Origin: Nitrospinaceae bacterium UBA7883
Lineage (GTDB): Bacteria > Nitrospinota_A > UBA7883
Assembly (NCBI GenBank): GCA_002500605.1
Contig: DLRR01000007.1
Location: 62,001 to 126,000, forward strand
Reading direction: 5' to 3'
DNA: 64,000 nt
In this document: piece after piece, positions 54,673 through 63,885 of the stretch
Position numbering within the stretch: position 1 is the stretch's first letter
Layout of the letters: every line of letters begins with the position of its first letter
The notes under the pieces: model-generated
The model's database searches: none
What the model was told of the DNA's origin: nothing
The model's input: the letters and a program-made list of their open reading frames with translations, nothing else
Position numbers and translations under genes: made by a program

Positions 54673-56019
54673 TTAAACTCCGTAAGCTTCACGCAAAATG
54701 GTCAAAGGATGTTTAGACACTGCCTCTCCACTATCAAGACTTTTCACGTTTGCGGCGGCCATGGGGCAGTCGCTGGCCAGGATGGAAGAGCCGCTCTTTT
54801 CAAGCTTGTTGGAAACTGGCCTGCAGATATTTTCTGAAAAATCTCTAAACTCCTCTTTCACCGCATACGTACCGTCGTGGCCGGAGCATCGGTCTAAAAC
54901 CTCCAGTTTCACATCTGGTAACAGCGACAGGGCTTCTTTCGTCTTCAGTCCCATGTTCTGCGCCCGTATATGGCATGCGGCGTGATAGGCCACGTGGCCT
55001 GGCCCACTTTTGAAGTCAGTTTTCAGTTTTCCAGCGGCATGACGCGCCATCAAGTATTCGAATGGATCATAGGATGCCGCACTGACCTTTTTCACATTCT
55101 CGTCTTCAGGCCTAATCAAAGGCCAGAGATGTTTTTGCATAAAAGCACATGAGGGCATCGGAATAACAATGTCATATCCGTCGTCCACCATGCTCGCTAG
55201 CTGCGGTGCGTTTTCTGTTATCGACTGGTCAACCGAAGATATATCGCCAAGCTCAAACCTCGGCATGCCGCAGCATCGTTCGTTTGGAACCAAGGTAACC
55301 GATATTTCGTTATGTTCGAACACTGCTACCAGGTCGTCGCCTAACGACGGATGATTATATTGTCCGTAACAGGTGGTAAACAGGGCCACCTTGCCCTTAG
55401 TCTCTCCCGCGGGAGTCGGAATAATATCTTTTAATCCACGCCTGTTCAGCCGGGATCGCAGAGACAACTTCTGGAACTGCGGTACGGGCGCTTTTTTACT
55501 TATTCCGAGGAAAAGTTCAAGAAGCCCTCGGGTAAAGCCAAGCTGATTCAGAAAGTTAACTATTGGCGCCGCAAAAGGATTAGCGTTTATCTTGCCCAGA
55601 AGTTCCGGTTTGCTCAACAGGTTGTCACGAAATATAGCCCCCTTACTTTTATATTTAAACGCCTTTGCGCGCAGCATCAGCATGGGAAAGTCTATGTTCC
55701 ACTCGTGGGGAGGAACGTAAGGACAACTTGCTATATAGCACATATCACACAAGTAGCAGTTGTTTATAACCTTCCAGTAGTCCTTTTTGTTAACCCCATC
55801 GACTTCATAGGTTTCTGACTCATCCACAAGGTCGAAAAGTATAGGAAAAGCACGGCACAGGTTAAAACATCGTCTGCAACCATGGCAAAGGTCGAAAACC
55901 CTGCATAGTTCATCGAAAAGCTTTGTCTCATCGTAAAAGAATGTTGACTTCCATTCGATAGGATTTCTGGTAGGAGCGTCCAGGCCCCCTTCGCGCCCTT
56001 CCGCAGACTGTGCTGACAT
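54673..56019 (-). CDS. Fe-S oxidoreductase with ferredoxin and CCG domains (GlpC/HdrD-like)
   Basis: A 448-residue protein. The N-terminal ferredoxin motifs are CHGCRRCFNLCRAFP and CYLCDMCYIASCPYVPP. Two CCG-like halves follow with FTTCYGQYNHPSLG...NERCCGMPRFELGD and YHAACHIRAQNMG...DRCSGHDGTY. This is the layout of GlpC, GlcF and HdrD electron-transfer subunits. It is the middle gene of a rubrerythrin / oxidoreductase / DUF3501 operon and may pass electrons to rubrerythrin. No flavin oxidase subunit is nearby. Confidence 0.86.
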   Translation of the reverse strand: MSAQSAEGREGGLDAPTRNPIEWKSTFFYDETKLFDELCRVFDLCHGCRRCFNLCRAFPILFDLVDESETYEVDGVNKKDYWKVINNCYLCDMCYIASCPYVPPHEWNIDFPMLMLRAKAFKYKSKGAIFRDNLLSKPELLGKINANPFAAPIVNFLNQLGFTRGLLELFLGISKKAPVPQFQKLSLRSRLNRRGLKDIIPTPAGETKGKVALFTTCYGQYNHPSLGDDLVAVFEHNEISVTLVPNERCCGMPRFELGDISSVDQSITENAPQLASMVDDGYDIVIPMPSCAFMQKHLWPLIRPEDENVKKVSAASYDPFEYLMARHAAGKLKTDFKSGPGHVAYHAACHIRAQNMGLKTKEALSLLPDVKLEVLDRCSGHDGTYAVKEEFRDFSENICRPVSNKLEKSGSSILASDCPMAAANVKSLDSGEAVSKHPLTILREAYGV

Positions 56020-56104
56020 TTTCTACCCCTCTTGTGATCCATGTCACTAACGCCACGCATTGCGGACCAGCCACACGGCCCGCAAACGAGGTAAAGATTG
56101 GAAA

Positions 56105-56524
56105 TCAGGAATCTAGAGAATCCAAGGCTTTCTGGAACCTATTAGCGTGGGACCTTTCGGCCTTGGTAAGAGTCTCAAACCAGTCGGCGATCTCGTCGAA
56201 GCCTTCATCTCGGGCGTTCTTGACCATGCCGGGATACATATCGGTGTACTCATGGGTTTCTCCAGCGACTGCTGCTTTCAAGTTATCTCCAGTAGCGCCA
56301 ATGGCTAGACCGGTGGCCGGATCACCACACGACATCATGTATTCCAGATGGCCATGGGCGTGGCCCGTTTCGCCTTCTGCTGTTGAGCGAAAAAGTGCGG
56401 CGACATCATTGTAACCTTCCACATCCGCTTTGGCTGCGAAAAAAAGATACCGCCTGTTAGCCTGCGATTCACCGGCAAAAGCTGCCTTAAGATTTTCGTG
56501 GGTTTTGCTTCCTTTAAGGTCCAT
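56105..56524 (-). CDS. rbr: Rubrerythrin (diiron domain only)
   Basis: About 139 residues from ATG 56524, which has GGGAG 9 or so bases upstream; a TTG at 56542 in frame is less likely. The four-helix diiron core is visible with ENLKAAFAGESQANRRY, EGETGHAHGH, AGETHEYTDMY and TKAERSHANRFQKAL, supplying Glu and His ligands. The C-terminal rubredoxin domain of classical rubrerythrins is absent. It reduces hydrogen peroxide in the cytosol. It is the first gene of the operon and lies 47 bp from a perfect palindrome. Confidence 0.9.
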   Translation of the reverse strand: MDLKGSKTHENLKAAFAGESQANRRYLFFAAKADVEGYNDVAALFRSTAEGETGHAHGHLEYMMSCGDPATGLAIGATGDNLKAAVAGETHEYTDMYPGMVKNARDEGFDEIADWFETLTKAERSHANRFQKALDSLDS

Positions 56525-56570
56525 TTTGAGTCCATCTCCCAAAAATTAAAAAATACAAATAACTAGGTGT

Positions 56571-56593
56571 TAGTTTAGATTCAATCTAAACTA
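56571..56593. promoter_or_regulatory. 23-bp perfect palindrome, likely operator of the rubrerythrin operon
   Basis: TAGTTTAGATT and AATCTAAACTA are perfect 11-bp arms around a central C, 47 nt upstream of the rubrerythrin ATG. The core TTTAGATT-N-AATCTAAA is of the kind bound by Fur-family (PerR, Irr) or Rrf2-type dimers. A Fur-family gene is at 47466-47840, but a link is only inference. Position suggests overlap with the promoter and repression. Confidence 0.65.
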
Positions 56594-56822
56594 AGCGTAT
56601 TTATATGTCAACAATTATTAGCGCGCATATTTAGCCAAAATTTCGCTTGTTGACCCCTTTGCTGACCCAAATCGACCATAAACTCGCAGTCGCATCCATT
56701 CTCCGGCTTAAGCTAGGAAATAGAAACGAAGTTTCCTCAATTTCGGCCTAGGATTATTGCACTCGATCGCACTCATCTCTTAAAGTCATGGTTTATGTAA
56801 TCAGGATAAGTAGTTGAAAAAA

Positions 56823-56898
56823 TGGTGGGCGGTACAGGGATCGAACCTGTGACATCCAGCTTGTAAGGCTGGCGCTCTCCCAGCTGAGCTAACCGCCC
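56823..56898 (-). tRNA. tRNA-Val (anticodon UAC)
   Basis: Cloverleaf on the minus strand. The acceptor stem GGGCGGT pairs with ACCGCCC. The anticodon stem CCAGC/GCTGG holds the loop CTTACAA with anticodon TAC, and the T arm has GGTTCGATCC. The discriminator A and the CCA end are encoded (CCA at 56823-56825). It lies just upstream of the G+C-rich rubrerythrin operon. Confidence 0.97.
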
Positions 56899-57135
56899 GC
56901 AGAGTGTTCAATGGCATTAAAAAACTAAAGCGAACTTAGAGTTCAACAATGACAGCAAAAATTAGTCTGCAGAGGATATAACAAAGGCTGCCATTGATCA
57001 ACACCAAATCATACAAGCCCAACCCCAAGAATCCTTGGGTAAAACAATTCAACTCAGCAATAACTTCTGCCGATTTATGGGAGAAAATAGTATTTTCTCC
57101 TTGTCATGCTTATAAAATTATACATTCCGATTCTA

Positions 57136-57873
57136 CTAGTCTCTTGCCTTTTTTACAACTCGTATGGCTAGCAAAAAGAATATTGTTCCTAGTGCAAACA
57201 GAATTACATATGATGTAGAAGCGACCTGTTGATTAAAAGCAGCTGATCTTACGGCATTAGATGCGTGTGTTATTGGAACAAAATTTAACAAAAACTGTAC
57301 CCACTCAGGGAAACGATCCAAAGGGAAAAATGTTCCACCTAAGAAAGCCATCGGGGTTATGATAAAATTGGAGAGCATAAATTGGTCAGCGTGTCCCCGT
57401 ACTACCATGGCTATTATTATGGCAAGAGTTGAGAAAACATATGCATTTAGTATTATAGCAAACCAAAATAACAAGCCATAGTCCAAGAACACTCCAAAAG
57501 GAAGCCCGAGCACCACTATGATGGATACTGATATCATGGCACGGGTAACTCCTGCCGCTACTTCTGCTAAGACGTATGCTGCTTCACTAACAGGTGCAGC
57601 TTGAAACTCTTCAAAAATTTTCCAGTAAAAACGGGCTATATTAATCTCTGAGGCAATAGAGTAGGACTCTAGCATACTTGCCATAGCGGCCAGCCCTGGG
57701 ATGAGGAATTCTATATATGTGTGATTTGTTGCATTAAAATTATCACCGACAGCATAACTGAAAGCGGTGAGATACAGCAGCGGTGAAACAGTCAATGTTG
57801 CAATATAGCGCCGTCGGCGCAACCACAAAATTAGTACTTCCCTATAGTAGATGGCAAACCAGCCTTTCAGCAT
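57136..57873 (-). CDS. ABC-2 type exporter permease
   Basis: A 245-residue membrane protein with six hydrophobic segments typical of ABC-2/NodJ permeases (LTVSPLLYLTAFSYAVG, MISVSIIVVLGLPFGVF, FVFSTLAIIIAMVVRG-like YVFSTLAIIIAMVVRGHADQF). A conserved FIITPMAFLGGTFFPLDRFPEWVQ lies in the last third. Its start overlaps the ATPase stop, so both are co-translated. Substrate unknown; the family exports lipids, polysaccharides or drugs. Confidence 0.87.
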   Translation of the reverse strand: MLKGWFAIYYREVLILWLRRRRYIATLTVSPLLYLTAFSYAVGDNFNATNHTYIEFLIPGLAAMASMLESYSIASEINIARFYWKIFEEFQAAPVSEAAYVLAEVAAGVTRAMISVSIIVVLGLPFGVFLDYGLLFWFAIILNAYVFSTLAIIIAMVVRGHADQFMLSNFIITPMAFLGGTFFPLDRFPEWVQFLLNFVPITHASNAVRSAAFNQQVASTSYVILFALGTIFFLLAIRVVKKARD

Positions 57874-58706
57874 GTTATTTGCTTTCCGGTAAGTCTTAAA
57901 AATGCATCTTCTAGGTTTGCTCTTCTCATAGTAAGCTGCGAATCTTGGGTCGACATATAATGTTTGGCCTCTTCGCCACTACCAAAGTAGTGCGTCTCTA
58001 TTCCATCTCTTCCAACAACATCAACTGCATGCTGACCGATATTTTTTATTAGGTTTTTCGGGCTATCGAGTGCAACCAGCACTCCTTCGCTGAGAAAGGC
58101 AACACGATCTGCGAGAAATTCTGCTTCTTCTATGTAGTGAGTAGTCAAAAACACCGTTGTACCATCTTGTTGTATCTTTTTAATTAAGCCCCAAATACGT
58201 CTCCTGATTTCAGGATCCAAACCAACAGTAGGCTCATCTAGGAATAACGCCTTTGGCTCATGCGCAAGAGCCCGAGCGATAATAGTTCTTCGCTTCATTC
58301 CCCCAGACAAATTTTTGATAGGACTATTATGCCTGTCCGCTAAACCAACGTAATCTAGAAGCCAACTTACTCGATCCCTTGCTCTCTTTCGCGGAATGTT
58401 GTAGAGACGACAATGGATATCCAAGTTCTGGGAAATGGTCAACTCTTCATCCAGGTTAAGTAATTGAGGCACTGAGCCACACTGCCTTTTAGCTAGAACT
58501 GCCTCTGTTTCTATATTATAGCCACCAACCCAAGCGTTACCGGAGGTCTTATTTGTTAGCCCTGTAAGAATTCGAATAGTTGTTGTTTTGCCAGCACCAT
58601 TTGGACCAAGGTAAGCAAAAAGCTCTCCTTGCGGAACCTCTAAAGTCACATTATTTAAGGCGCGTAAAGAATTGTAGTTTTTTGAAAGATTTTCTAGCCT
58701 AATCAT
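57867..58706 (-). CDS. ABC-2 exporter ATPase
   Basis: A 279-residue NodI/DrrA-like ATPase: Walker A GPNGAGKTTT, Q loop in QCGSVPQLLNLDEELT, signature NLSGGMKRR, Walker B ALFLDEPTVGLDP and switch His in TTHYIEEA. A C-terminal extension of about 60 residues follows, as in DrrA-type proteins. It pairs with the overlapping permease gene. The 150-bp gap upstream separates it from the PCP_red gene. Confidence 0.92.
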   Translation of the reverse strand: MIRLENLSKNYNSLRALNNVTLEVPQGELFAYLGPNGAGKTTTIRILTGLTNKTSGNAWVGGYNIETEAVLAKRQCGSVPQLLNLDEELTISQNLDIHCRLYNIPRKRARDRVSWLLDYVGLADRHNSPIKNLSGGMKRRTIIARALAHEPKALFLDEPTVGLDPEIRRRIWGLIKKIQQDGTTVFLTTHYIEEAEFLADRVAFLSEGVLVALDSPKNLIKNIGQHAVDVVGRDGIETHYFGSGEEAKHYMSTQDSQLTMRRANLEDAFLRLTGKQITC

Positions 58707-58856
58707 TATAAGTTAACACTGACTCTCTTAATGTACAGTTCAACAGAGTTAATTTCACTTGGCAAAAGAATAAACTCACTATGCCACCGGTCATCCAATT
58801 CCAGGTACAAATGAATATATTCACAAATACAGCACGTTTTAGAATGTTGAAAACTT

Positions 58857-59267
58857 TTATAGGTTGTTTTTTGCCTCGTCCATTACTTCTAATGTTATGG
58901 TTTCATAACCCATTTTTTTTGCATGATTTTCGATAGCCTTTCTGGCCATTGGCCTGGCCATTTCTGGTACGTTTAGTAATCTCTTTTCTGCCGACTCTTC
59001 CCATTTAACTCCAAGTAAAGTATCTTTTGCTCTCGCGTTTTCCTGTATTGATTCTTTGATCATCTCCATAGGAGCCAACTTATCATCACGACCTCCAATT
59101 TTAACCCCTATGCTTTTTACCATCTGGGTCTCCATTGGATTTGTTATCATTGCGATGCGGCTATCGCATTCTGGACAAACAAACCTGACTGCAACGCTCT
59201 CAGGGCCGCCATCGTCCACACCGTTCAATGTCATTTGAATGTCACAGCGCTCACATAAAAACTTCAT
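58857..59267 (-). CDS. Zinc-ribbon plus PCP_red-domain protein
   Basis: A 136-residue protein. The N-terminus has a CxxC...CxxC zinc or Fe-S ribbon (CERC and CPEC). The last 50 residues match the PCP_red domain known from the C-terminus of light-independent protochlorophyllide reductase subunit B: VKWEESAEKRLLNVPEMARPMARKAIENHAKKMGYETITLEVM. The organism need not be photosynthetic; the domain occurs in Fe-S associated proteins. The Mrp-like ATPase is 24 bp upstream on the same strand, so they form a pair. Confidence 0.65.
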   Translation of the reverse strand: MKFLCERCDIQMTLNGVDDGGPESVAVRFVCPECDSRIAMITNPMETQMVKSIGVKIGGRDDKLAPMEMIKESIQENARAKDTLLGVKWEESAEKRLLNVPEMARPMARKAIENHAKKMGYETITLEVMDEAKNNL

Positions 59268-59291
59268 ATTAACGACCTCAAAACATTATTA

Positions 59292-60104
59292 TTAATTATT
59301 TTTATCTACTGCACTAATAAAAACGTCTCTTAATTCATCAATTGCAACTTTTTCTAAATTCGGAACAAAAGGCAGTGCACCTAAATATGGCGCCAGATAC
59401 CCTACCGCTTTGCCAACATTTTCTCCGATAAAAAGATCATTTTTATGACCACAATGTTCACATTTAAGTTCTTTCATGTTTTCTATTACACCAAGAACGT
59501 TTACCTTCATTTCTGCAAGCTTACGCAAAGTTTTAAGCATAATTTTTATTGAAACCTTTGAAGCAGTAGTGACCACCACGGCACCATCTAGTTCAGTCAA
59601 AAGGTCTTTTATATCCCCCACCCTGCTCAAGATGGGGGGAGTGTCTATCAGAAGGTAATCTAGAGATCCCCAGTCGGTATCAGCAAGCAGTTCACGAACT
59701 ACGTTAGTCTCCATTGCACCTAGCCAAGTGGGGGTATTGCCGGTAAAACTTTTATGCACATCCAATAGATAGTCCACTGACATTACAAATATACCATTTT
59801 TATCAGCGGCAGGCTTATAGCCATTATCAGTTTTTTGCACCGCATTTTGAGTGGCGCCAAGCAAGTTTGAAATAGACGACCCATTGATATCGGCATCCAA
59901 CACTCCCACAGTTGCTCCTGTAGAAACTAAATATTTTGCAAAGAGGGCTGTTACTACACTTTTCCCAACTCCGCCTTTACCACTTACAATAGCAATCTTC
60001 CTAGAGATATTTTCCATACGGCATGCCAGCGCACTTGCCTTTTCTGCTACTTGCTCACTTATTTTGGAAGCATCGTTGCCCTGTAAATCGGAATATTTTT
60101 TCAT
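59292..60104 (-). CDS. Mrp/NBP35-type P-loop ATPase
   Basis: A 270-residue ATPase of the SIMIBI class. The deviant Walker A is SGKGGVGKS (near residue 41), with LDADINGSSIS and LLIDTPPILS as the A' and Walker B motifs. CEHC near residue 215 matches the Fe-S cluster-bridging CxxC of Mrp/ApbC scaffold proteins. It would deliver Fe-S clusters to apo-enzymes such as Dsr or Fwd subunits (inference). Start ATG 60104; followed closely by the PCP_red gene. Confidence 0.85.
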   Translation of the reverse strand: MKKYSDLQGNDASKISEQVAEKASALACRMENISRKIAIVSGKGGVGKSVVTALFAKYLVSTGATVGVLDADINGSSISNLLGATQNAVQKTDNGYKPAADKNGIFVMSVDYLLDVHKSFTGNTPTWLGAMETNVVRELLADTDWGSLDYLLIDTPPILSRVGDIKDLLTELDGAVVVTTASKVSIKIMLKTLRKLAEMKVNVLGVIENMKELKCEHCGHKNDLFIGENVGKAVGYLAPYLGALPFVPNLEKVAIDELRDVFISAVDKNN

Positions 60105-60242
60105 ATTTAATTAGTGTTTTTCAAGTCAATGCACTCAAAAGAGTGTGGTTTTTTTTAATAATTAACTATTCCTTTCATCCGCCAAGTTATACTCAGCGGA
60201 CATTTTAACCATGAGTACTTCAACAGGTTTTTATTACCCTGC

Positions 60243-60737
60243 CTATTGTGGAAATTTTTCACCCCATTCCTCAGTACCCCAAACCGTCGGAGGAACTAAA
60301 CCATTCATCCTGGCATATATCCAAAGTTGACCACGGTGATGCAGATTCTCTTCATATGCAAACCAAAGAATATGCTCTACAGTCCGCTCATATCCCCTCA
60401 TAAAAAGTAATTTCTCGCTCATAAAACTAACGGGCTTCGACATTAGCAAATCGACTAGCTCATTCCAAGAATCCCTATGCCTAGTAGCTGACTCCTGACC
60501 ATTATTAGCATATTTGCTTTCGTCAAAAATAGACGAAGATAAGTTAATAGCGTTGCCTTTCAACAGAGAAATGTATATCCACTTACGGCTAACGGCCATG
60601 TGGTCTGCAAGCATCAGCCATCCCATGCAACCACTTTTTGGTTTCCAATTAATCTTTTTGCTGGGTATTTGTTCAGCTGCTTGAGCAATCTGTTCAACCA
60701 ACGATCCGTGTTTTTCAATATAGACATCAAGTTCCAT
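60243..60737 (-). CDS. DinB-superfamily protein (four-helix)
   Basis: A 164-residue protein with the four-helix DinB/YfiT layout: WLMLADHMAVSRKWIYISL, and near the end HILWFAYEENLHHRGQLWIYARMNGLVPP, in which the His residues are likely metal ligands. A strong AAAGGAGGT lies immediately upstream of ATG 60737. Some family members are bacillithiol- or mycothiol-dependent enzymes; most have unknown function. The gene stands alone. Confidence 0.75.
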   Translation of the reverse strand: MELDVYIEKHGSLVEQIAQAAEQIPSKKINWKPKSGCMGWLMLADHMAVSRKWIYISLLKGNAINLSSSIFDESKYANNGQESATRHRDSWNELVDLLMSKPVSFMSEKLLFMRGYERTVEHILWFAYEENLHHRGQLWIYARMNGLVPPTVWGTEEWGEKFPQ

Positions 60738-61084
60738 AGTTTACCTCCTTTGCTGATTCGTCGACCCAATTAATGTTTACGTTGAACGCTATATTTATGG
60801 ACAGGAATTCAATTAATTAAACTTGCCCTCCATTCTAAGTCAGTGAATAATCTAAAGTCGATATTTAACATACAGGCTTCCATGTAACAGACAAACTGAT
60901 ACCGATGAAAGCCCACTTCTGGCATACAATTTAACTTACTTAAGTAATCTTAACCGCTTTATAAAATACTTCACACGTTTCAGCATCCGCTTAAAGCAAA
61001 TGAAGATTTGATGGAGTTTTTTACAGAAGGTTCACATAACCATTAAAAGAGTTTATTCTAGCAGGATAACTAAGAGGTATCGCC
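60738..61084. other. Intergenic region upstream of the two-component pair
   Basis: 347 bp between divergent genes with no coding support. AT-rich, with probable promoters for both directions; no repeats or riboswitch recognised. Confidence 0.5.
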
Positions 61085-61795
61085 ATGCCAAAAACAGTAG
61101 CTATTGTAGAAGATGACATAGACCAGAGATACAACTATGCTGAAGAACTTAGAAGGCATGGATATAAAGTTATAGAACTAGCCAGTAGAAAGGATGCTTC
61201 AGAAAAGTTCTCTGCAACACCGCCGGATCTTATCATATTAGACATCATACTTGGAGATGAACAAGACGGCGGATTTGATTTGGGCCAAGAATTATTGGGT
61301 AAATATCCAGCACTGCCTATAATATTTCTAACCAATCGAATAGAAGCCATTGATGAGAGATTTGGTTATAGAATCGGGGGTGATTATATGACCAAGCCCA
61401 TCGATCTTAGCGTTCTTTCCGAAAAGGTAAAATTCGAGTTAAAAAAACAAGAACGGAGAAATTCCAAGGAACCTTCAAAAAACAAATATGAAATTGGGCA
61501 GTTAGAAGTCAATGATGATAAGAAACAGGTGAAATGGGGGGGCTACGAGGTTCGCCTTACAAACCGAGAATACAGTCTTTTGTTGGCCCTCACAAGACCA
61601 CACCTAGTTGGAAATGTAATCGAGTATAATTCACTAATTGACCAGATGGCAGGGAACCACGAAGATATTAATGTGGAAAACAATACTGTAAACACCCACA
61701 TCATGAACATCAGAAAAAAATTTAAAGAGGTCGACCCAACGTTTAACATGATAGAAAATCATTCTGCCATTGGGTATAGATGGATATCAGACTGA
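61085..61795 (+). CDS. pdsR: Response regulator of the proteobacterial dedicated sortase system type
   Basis: A 236-residue OmpR-class regulator. The receiver domain has acidic residues E9-D10-D11, phosphoacceptor D53 (LIILDIILGDEQDGGFDLG), T83 and K104. The DNA-binding winged helix covers residues about 140-235 and ends with NTHIMNIRKKF and GYRW. The NYAEELRRHGYKV and GGFDLxxEL stretches resemble PdsR, the regulator paired with marine proteobacterial sortases. This subfamily call rests on my memory of the pattern. The stop overlaps the kinase start by 16 bp. Shine-Dalgarno AAGAGGT precedes ATG 61085. Confidence 0.8.
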   Translation: MPKTVAIVEDDIDQRYNYAEELRRHGYKVIELASRKDASEKFSATPPDLIILDIILGDEQDGGFDLGQELLGKYPALPIIFLTNRIEAIDERFGYRIGGDYMTKPIDLSVLSEKVKFELKKQERRNSKEPSKNKYEIGQLEVNDDKKQVKWGGYEVRLTNREYSLLLALTRPHLVGNVIEYNSLIDQMAGNHEDINVENNTVNTHIMNIRKKFKEVDPTFNMIENHSAIGYRWISD

Positions 61796-63861
61796 TAAAG
61801 CAAACAACAATGCCACTTAAACTTAAAATAATACATAAGCTTGTAATAGTAATTGGCATTTTTATTATTATATTATCTTATTTTCTCTTTAACTTTAAGA
61901 GTAAAACTGAAGGACATATCCTAAATGCTCATGAAAACTTCCTGCTTGTCACATCTAGAGGTATTGCTACCGTCTTGCATAATCGGGTGGATTTTTTCAA
62001 CATTCTACGTCAGAAAGGCTTAATGGATGTTTACAGTCCTACGGTCGTAAACTTAGATAATGTTCCTATTATAATCGATGGCTTCTCCAGCGATTGGGGG
62101 GAAGGACTCAAACATTCTGTAAGCCATGGGGCAGAAAGTGTTTTGGTTGAACGAGAAAGCTATAACCGCCAGTCGCTTACAGCCGATGTCTCTTTTGGTA
62201 TTAAGAACAATTTTTTATATGCCCTGTTTCGTATTAAGGATGACAACGTGGTATTCCGGCATAAAGATTTCCTTCGACTTGATACCAGCGATCATATTCG
62301 CATAACAACTGAGGATAAAAACGGTTATGAAACACGGTATTTAATTACTGCCTCTAAGCCTGGCTCAGTTTCAACGTATAAGGCAGATGAAAACTGGCGA
62401 TACGCTTCAGATGGAGTGGCTGTTCGAAAAGTCAGAGGTATGCTTAATATTACAAGTTCAGGATATGCTATTGAACTCCGGATGCCGCTGACTTTAGTAA
62501 GTCCAACAATGAAACTTCGCTATTCTATTGTAGATGTAGACGATCCTAATGAACGCAGAATAACTTTGGAAATGGGGCATTCAAGTAAATTTGGGCTAGT
62601 TTCAATGTATTCGCCAGAATTGAATAGAATACTCAACAATCTAGACCCTGACATGTCTCAATACCGTGTTTTAATTTTGGACAAAGCGGGAAGAAAAATA
62701 GCCGACAGGGGTGTTGCGTCAGTCTTACAACAAAAAAGTCAGCCTGATAAGACTAATAGTGCAGTATTCCACAATGTAGTCACCAAAGCATTACTTGGGA
62801 AACCTGAGGTGGATAGGGATGATAACTCTAGTGGATATATTTCTGCATCATCGCCTATTAATGCCGATAACAAGGTTGTAGGCGCCGTAGTTGTTCAAAG
62901 ATCTATAGAAAATATTTTAAACCAAGAGAGTGAAACATTGCAGACATTCCCTATGCAAAATTTTATTCTGTTTGTCGGGTTTTCGTTATTTGTGCTAGTT
63001 TTTACTATTATTCAGATGCGCAAGATACAAAAACTTGAAGAGGAGGCTGAAACTGCAATAGACAAAACCGGAAAAGTGATTAAAGAAAAATTGGGTTCTT
63101 ATGCAAACTCTCCCGATGAAATAGGTGACCTATCACGTCGATTAACCTCAAATTTACAGAAGCTTACTCAATACCAAAATTATGTTAAGCGAATTCCAAA
63201 AACCCTCTACCATGAAATCATTAATCCGCTTAATGCAATAAGCGGCGCTATACAAAATCTCGTTATAGACAAACCTGAATTAAATAACAATAAACACATA
63301 GAAAACACCAACAGAAGCATTCGCCGTGTAGCTGGTATAACCACAAGCTTAGGTGAAGCAAATGATCTAGACACAGCTTTAGCGAACGATGAAAAGGAAA
63401 ATTTTGATTTGGCCAATCTGGTGGACAATTATGTTAAATTACGGAATACAAACAAAGAGAATCTGTTTACTTTTGCAAAGCCTGATAGGCAGTATAATAT
63501 ATCCGGAACTGCTTTTAGAATAGAGCAACTCCTCGATAAATTATTGGACAATGCGGTTGATTTTTCACCAAATGGGAACAAGGTCGAGATTAAATTAGCT
63601 TATTCAGAGAATAAAGCAAAACTTACAGTAACAAACCAAGGGAAGTTATTACCTGTTGAAATTAAAGACCAAATTTTTGATTACATGGTGTCAGTTCGCA
63701 AACCATCCACTGATTTTCATCATGACAAAAAACAACATCTTGGTTTAGGTTTGGCTATCTCAAAGAAAATAGTTTTACATCATGGTGGCAGCATTGAAGC
63801 AGACAATTTAGAAGACAAGTCTGGTGTAATGATAAGTATTATGCTGCCACTTGAAAACTGA
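61780..63861 (+). CDS. pdsS: Sensor histidine kinase, PdsS-like, with extracytoplasmic CBM9-like domain
   Basis: A 693-residue membrane kinase. A first transmembrane helix is at about residues 16-35; a second is near residue 390 (NFILFVGFSLFVLVFTIIQM). Between them lies a beta-rich sensor segment (PIIIDGFSSDWGEGLKHSV...SFGIKNNFLYALFRIKDDNV) resembling family 9 carbohydrate-binding modules. Then come a HAMP-like linker, H478 in HEIINPLNAI, the N box LLDNAVDFSPNG and the G box LGLGLAISKKI. ATG 61780 overlaps the regulator gene; ATG 61810 is an alternative. PdsS proteins have this length and order. No sortase or LPXTG gene is in view; the window ends soon after. Confidence 0.82.
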   Translation: MDIRLIKQTTMPLKLKIIHKLVIVIGIFIIILSYFLFNFKSKTEGHILNAHENFLLVTSRGIATVLHNRVDFFNILRQKGLMDVYSPTVVNLDNVPIIIDGFSSDWGEGLKHSVSHGAESVLVERESYNRQSLTADVSFGIKNNFLYALFRIKDDNVVFRHKDFLRLDTSDHIRITTEDKNGYETRYLITASKPGSVSTYKADENWRYASDGVAVRKVRGMLNITSSGYAIELRMPLTLVSPTMKLRYSIVDVDDPNERRITLEMGHSSKFGLVSMYSPELNRILNNLDPDMSQYRVLILDKAGRKIADRGVASVLQQKSQPDKTNSAVFHNVVTKALLGKPEVDRDDNSSGYISASSPINADNKVVGAVVVQRSIENILNQESETLQTFPMQNFILFVGFSLFVLVFTIIQMRKIQKLEEEAETAIDKTGKVIKEKLGSYANSPDEIGDLSRRLTSNLQKLTQYQNYVKRIPKTLYHEIINPLNAISGAIQNLVIDKPELNNNKHIENTNRSIRRVAGITTSLGEANDLDTALANDEKENFDLANLVDNYVKLRNTNKENLFTFAKPDRQYNISGTAFRIEQLLDKLLDNAVDFSPNGNKVEIKLAYSENKAKLTVTNQGKLLPVEIKDQIFDYMVSVRKPSTDFHHDKKQHLGLGLAISKKIVLHHGGSIEADNLEDKSGVMISIMLPLEN

Positions 63862-63885
63862 AAAAGTTAGTAGATTATTAACAGT

